A stretch of 64,000 nt of DNA, taken from NCBI RefSeq assembly GCF_011397115.1, contig NZ_AP022822.1, forward strand, positions 2,212,001 to 2,276,000, given 5' to 3'. The notes beneath the pieces are model-generated. The model did no database searches and was not told where the DNA came from. It worked only from the letters and a program-made list of their open reading frames with translations. The position numbers were made by a program, and so were the translations under genes. Numbering within the stretch: the stretch's first letter is position 1; every line of letters begins with the position of its first letter. Source of the DNA: Enterococcus saigonensis. Its GTDB lineage: Bacteria; Bacillota; Bacilli; Lactobacillales; Enterococcaceae. This document shows, in pieces, positions 62,576-64,000 of the stretch.

Positions 62576-63214
62576 TTAATATTTATCTTTTTCGGGATAA
62601 AAAAAGTTCTTCATCCGTTGAAACACTAATTCATCGCCTACAAAAAAAACTGTTTCGCCGACTTCAAATTTTGCATATGGCCCTGGAGATAACAGCAAAC
62701 GATCTTCGTGCTGTAAGGCTACTACTGTTGCCCCAGTTTCTTGCCAGATATTCAGATCTTTAATAGATTCATTTAAATGATTTGCCGTTTCATCCAACTG
62801 AATTTCATAAGGCAAAAATGGCGCAGTCTGTTGAATGCGTCTAGTTTGGTTTACTAATGTGTCCAGTAGACCGGAAAAATTTTCCAGCTCTTGTTGTTGT
62901 CTTTCAACACTGTCCAAAATGTCATTTTTTATCTCTTGAATCGAACTAACATCTTTATATTGCTCTAGGAAACTCTGCGCTTTTTCCCGCGAAGAAACAT
63001 AGGCACCACTACCATGCCTTACATCCATAATGCCAAGATCAACTAAAACGTTAATTGCTTTTCTGGCTGTTTCAGGCGAAACATTAAAATTACTCGCTAA
63101 AGTGGAACGAGCGTGGATTTTTTCCCCCTCTTTATACCGGTTTTCAACAATTCGTTCTGCAATTTCAACAGCAATCTGTTGATATCGAGGGATGCTTAAT
63201 TTTTTTCCAGCCAC
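62576..63214 (-). CDS. busR: BusR, cyclic-di-AMP-responsive GntR-type repressor
   Basis: 212 residues. A GntR-type winged helix (about 8-80) has HARSTLASNFNVSPETARKAINVL and GSGAYVSS; a helical spacer (about 85-125) follows, and the C-terminal RCK_C/TrkA-C domain (about 130-205) has TGATVVALQHEDRLLLSPGPYAKFEVGETVFFVG. This is the BusR architecture of streptococci and lactococci, where cyclic di-AMP binding to RCK_C strengthens repression of busAB. The start is GTG 63214 with GGAGG in front; an overlapping ATG is out of frame. busAB lies directly downstream. Confidence 0.92.
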   Translation of the reverse strand: MAGKKLSIPRYQQIAVEIAERIVENRYKEGEKIHARSTLASNFNVSPETARKAINVLVDLGIMDVRHGSGAYVSSREKAQSFLEQYKDVSSIQEIKNDILDSVERQQQELENFSGLLDTLVNQTRRIQQTAPFLPYEIQLDETANHLNESIKDLNIWQETGATVVALQHEDRLLLSPGPYAKFEVGETVFFVGDELVFQRMKNFFYPEKDKY

Positions 63215-63420
63215 ATTCTCTCCTCCTTACCTTTTCATCAAAATTTTTAGTAGTCCCAATTTATATTTACTCATGAACCAGTTTTCTAACTATCACTTTC
63301 CCACGATTCGCCAAATTCTACAAGTATTTTAAAATATGAAACTTTCATTGCTACAAATTCAAACTCCTGCGCGCTACAAAAAAACTTTTCGGATAGATAA
63401 AAATAAACTAGGCTTTTCTA

Positions 63421-63461
63421 CAAAAAAAGGAAAAGTGAATTTCACTTTTCCTTTTTATTAC
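63421..63461 (-). terminator. terminator of the EIIA gene
   Basis: AAAAGGAAAAGTGAA / TTCACTTTTCCTTTT perfect stem. The ~120 bp between this and busR contain its promoter region and no gene. Confidence 0.85.
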
Positions 63462-63482
63462 TATATAAATGAAGCCTTTTAT

Positions 63483-64000
63483 TTATACTTCTACTTTCAT
63501 AACCGGTGTTTTCGCTTCGGTATTTCCGACTTTTTCTAAAATATCGTTTTTAACTTTGTCCATGTTTGTCACTAAGACTAACATATCTGTGCCTTTACCA
63601 GCTGCTTTAATTGCTGCTAAGTCAACGTCTGCGACAATAGTGTCTGGTGTTACTTTTTGACCTTCCGCTACTTTCAAATCAAATGGTTTACCTTCTAATT
63701 CAACCGTGTTAACACCCATGTGCAGTAAAACCTCTAAACCATTATCCGTTGTAATCCCCACTGCGTGTTTAGTTGGAAATACTGATGAAATTGTCCCCGT
63801 TACTGGTGCATAAATTGTACCTTCTTTTGGTACAACAAAGTAACCTTCACCCATCATCTTTTGTGAGAAAACTGCATCTGTAGATTCTGAAACAGGTTTT
63901 ACTTCGCCATTTGCCACAGCAAAGAATTCAGTTGTTGCTGCTACTTCGCTAGCAGGTGCTGTTGTTTGTACAGGGGAGTTTGTCGTTGTTTTTTCTTCTG
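63483..64000 (-). CDS. glucose-type PTS EIIA domain, C-terminal part of a larger gene
   Basis: The frame continues past the right edge, so the start is missing. Visible are ~172 residues: a Pro/Thr/Ala-rich linker (SPVQTTAPASEVAATTE) and a complete Crr-type EIIA domain with GTISSVFPTKHAVGI and the phosphorylated His in GLEVLLHMGVNTVEL, then AGKGTDMLVLVTN. The linker suggests an EIICBA or IIBC-A fusion for glucose, sucrose or a beta-glucoside; which one cannot be told from this end. It could also donate phosphate to MalX, which lacks EIIA. Confidence 0.85.
   Translation of the reverse strand, partial: EEKTTTNSPVQTTAPASEVAATTEFFAVANGEVKPVSESTDAVFSQKMMGEGYFVVPKEGTIYAPVTGTISSVFPTKHAVGITTDNGLEVLLHMGVNTVELEGKPFDLKVAEGQKVTPDTIVADVDLAAIKAAGKGTDMLVLVTNMDKVKNDILEKVGNTEAKTPVMKVEV

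Noticed and set aside
1..64000. CRISPR arrays, tRNA/rRNA genes, transposases, prophage genes
   Set aside because: Read for regular repeats, tRNA-like cloverleafs and typical proteins; none was convincing.

Overview
This is a low-GC Gram-positive chromosome segment, most likely from Enterococcus or a close relative in Enterococcaceae. The signs are a mevalonate pathway end (phosphomevalonate kinase plus type 2 isopentenyl-diphosphate isomerase) next to adhE, the acpS-alr-mazF order, galactose-6-phosphate isomerase LacAB, a DUF960 protein, a PIP/YhgE protein, an OadH/OadD-like pair, BusR/BusAB and strong AGGAGG ribosome binding sites with several TTG starts. I see no rRNA, tRNA, insertion sequence, prophage or CRISPR array. 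The window looks like ordinary core chromosome, so the unusual signals are mostly RNA-level or regulatory. Species placement is inference.

Layout. 0-5 kb: mvaK2 (partial), fni, a small unknown protein, adhE with a Rex-type operator. 5-9 kb: malY, malX (PTS EIICB) and an RpiR regulator. 9-16 kb: yajC, tgt, a DUF975 membrane protein, a Ca2+-type P-ATPase, a 0.56-kb gap with a probable catabolite-controlled small RNA, and queA. 16-26 kb: a VOC protein, the opuCABCD osmolyte ABC transporter, the K+ importer KimA, a PIP/YhgE membrane protein. 26-30 kb: a HAD phosphatase pair, an Mga-like regulator broken by a frameshift, and a secreted sortase-fold protein. 30-39 kb: mazF, alr, acpS, cshA, murF, ddl, a UbiB-family kinase and a YaiI/YqxD protein. 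39-44 kb: an ABC exporter (ATPase plus FtsX permease) divergent from a two-component system, then a Gfo/Idh/MocA oxidoreductase. 44-47 kb: lacAB, a structured RNA candidate, DUF960 and ribosomal protein L25. 47-50 kb: a frameshifted RsuA-type pseudouridine synthase, a YjjG-type nucleotidase, udk. 50-55 kb: an OadH/OadD-like pair, a GlsB-type membrane protein, a second Mga-like regulator, a MATE pump and a methyltransferase behind an attenuator-like leader. 55-64 kb: pnp, rpsO, an azoreductase, an RpiR regulator, busAB, busR and the end of a PTS EIIA gene.

Themes. Several genes belong to cyclic-di-AMP-linked osmotic control as known in other Firmicutes: KimA (K+ import), OpuC and BusAB (compatible solute uptake) and BusR (repressor with an RCK_C domain, with a clear inverted repeat over the busA promoter). 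Cell-wall precursor genes (alr, murF, ddl) sit close together. RNA metabolism is well represented (cshA, pnp, rpsO, mazF, queA, tgt, RsuA-type), and pnp, rpsO, rplY and cshA all have long or structured leaders.

Best candidates for something undescribed: (1) a roughly 375-nt intergenic RNA with a consensus promoter under a cre site (14254-14668); (2) a roughly 170-nt structured RNA with its own promoter and terminator upstream of lacAB (45783-45955); (3) a short leader ORF followed by a ribosome-site-sequestering hairpin in front of a methyltransferase (53819-53897); (4) a sortase-fold secreted protein lacking the usual catalytic arginine; (5) a canonical A-AAA-AAG slippery site exactly where the RsuA-type gene changes frame.
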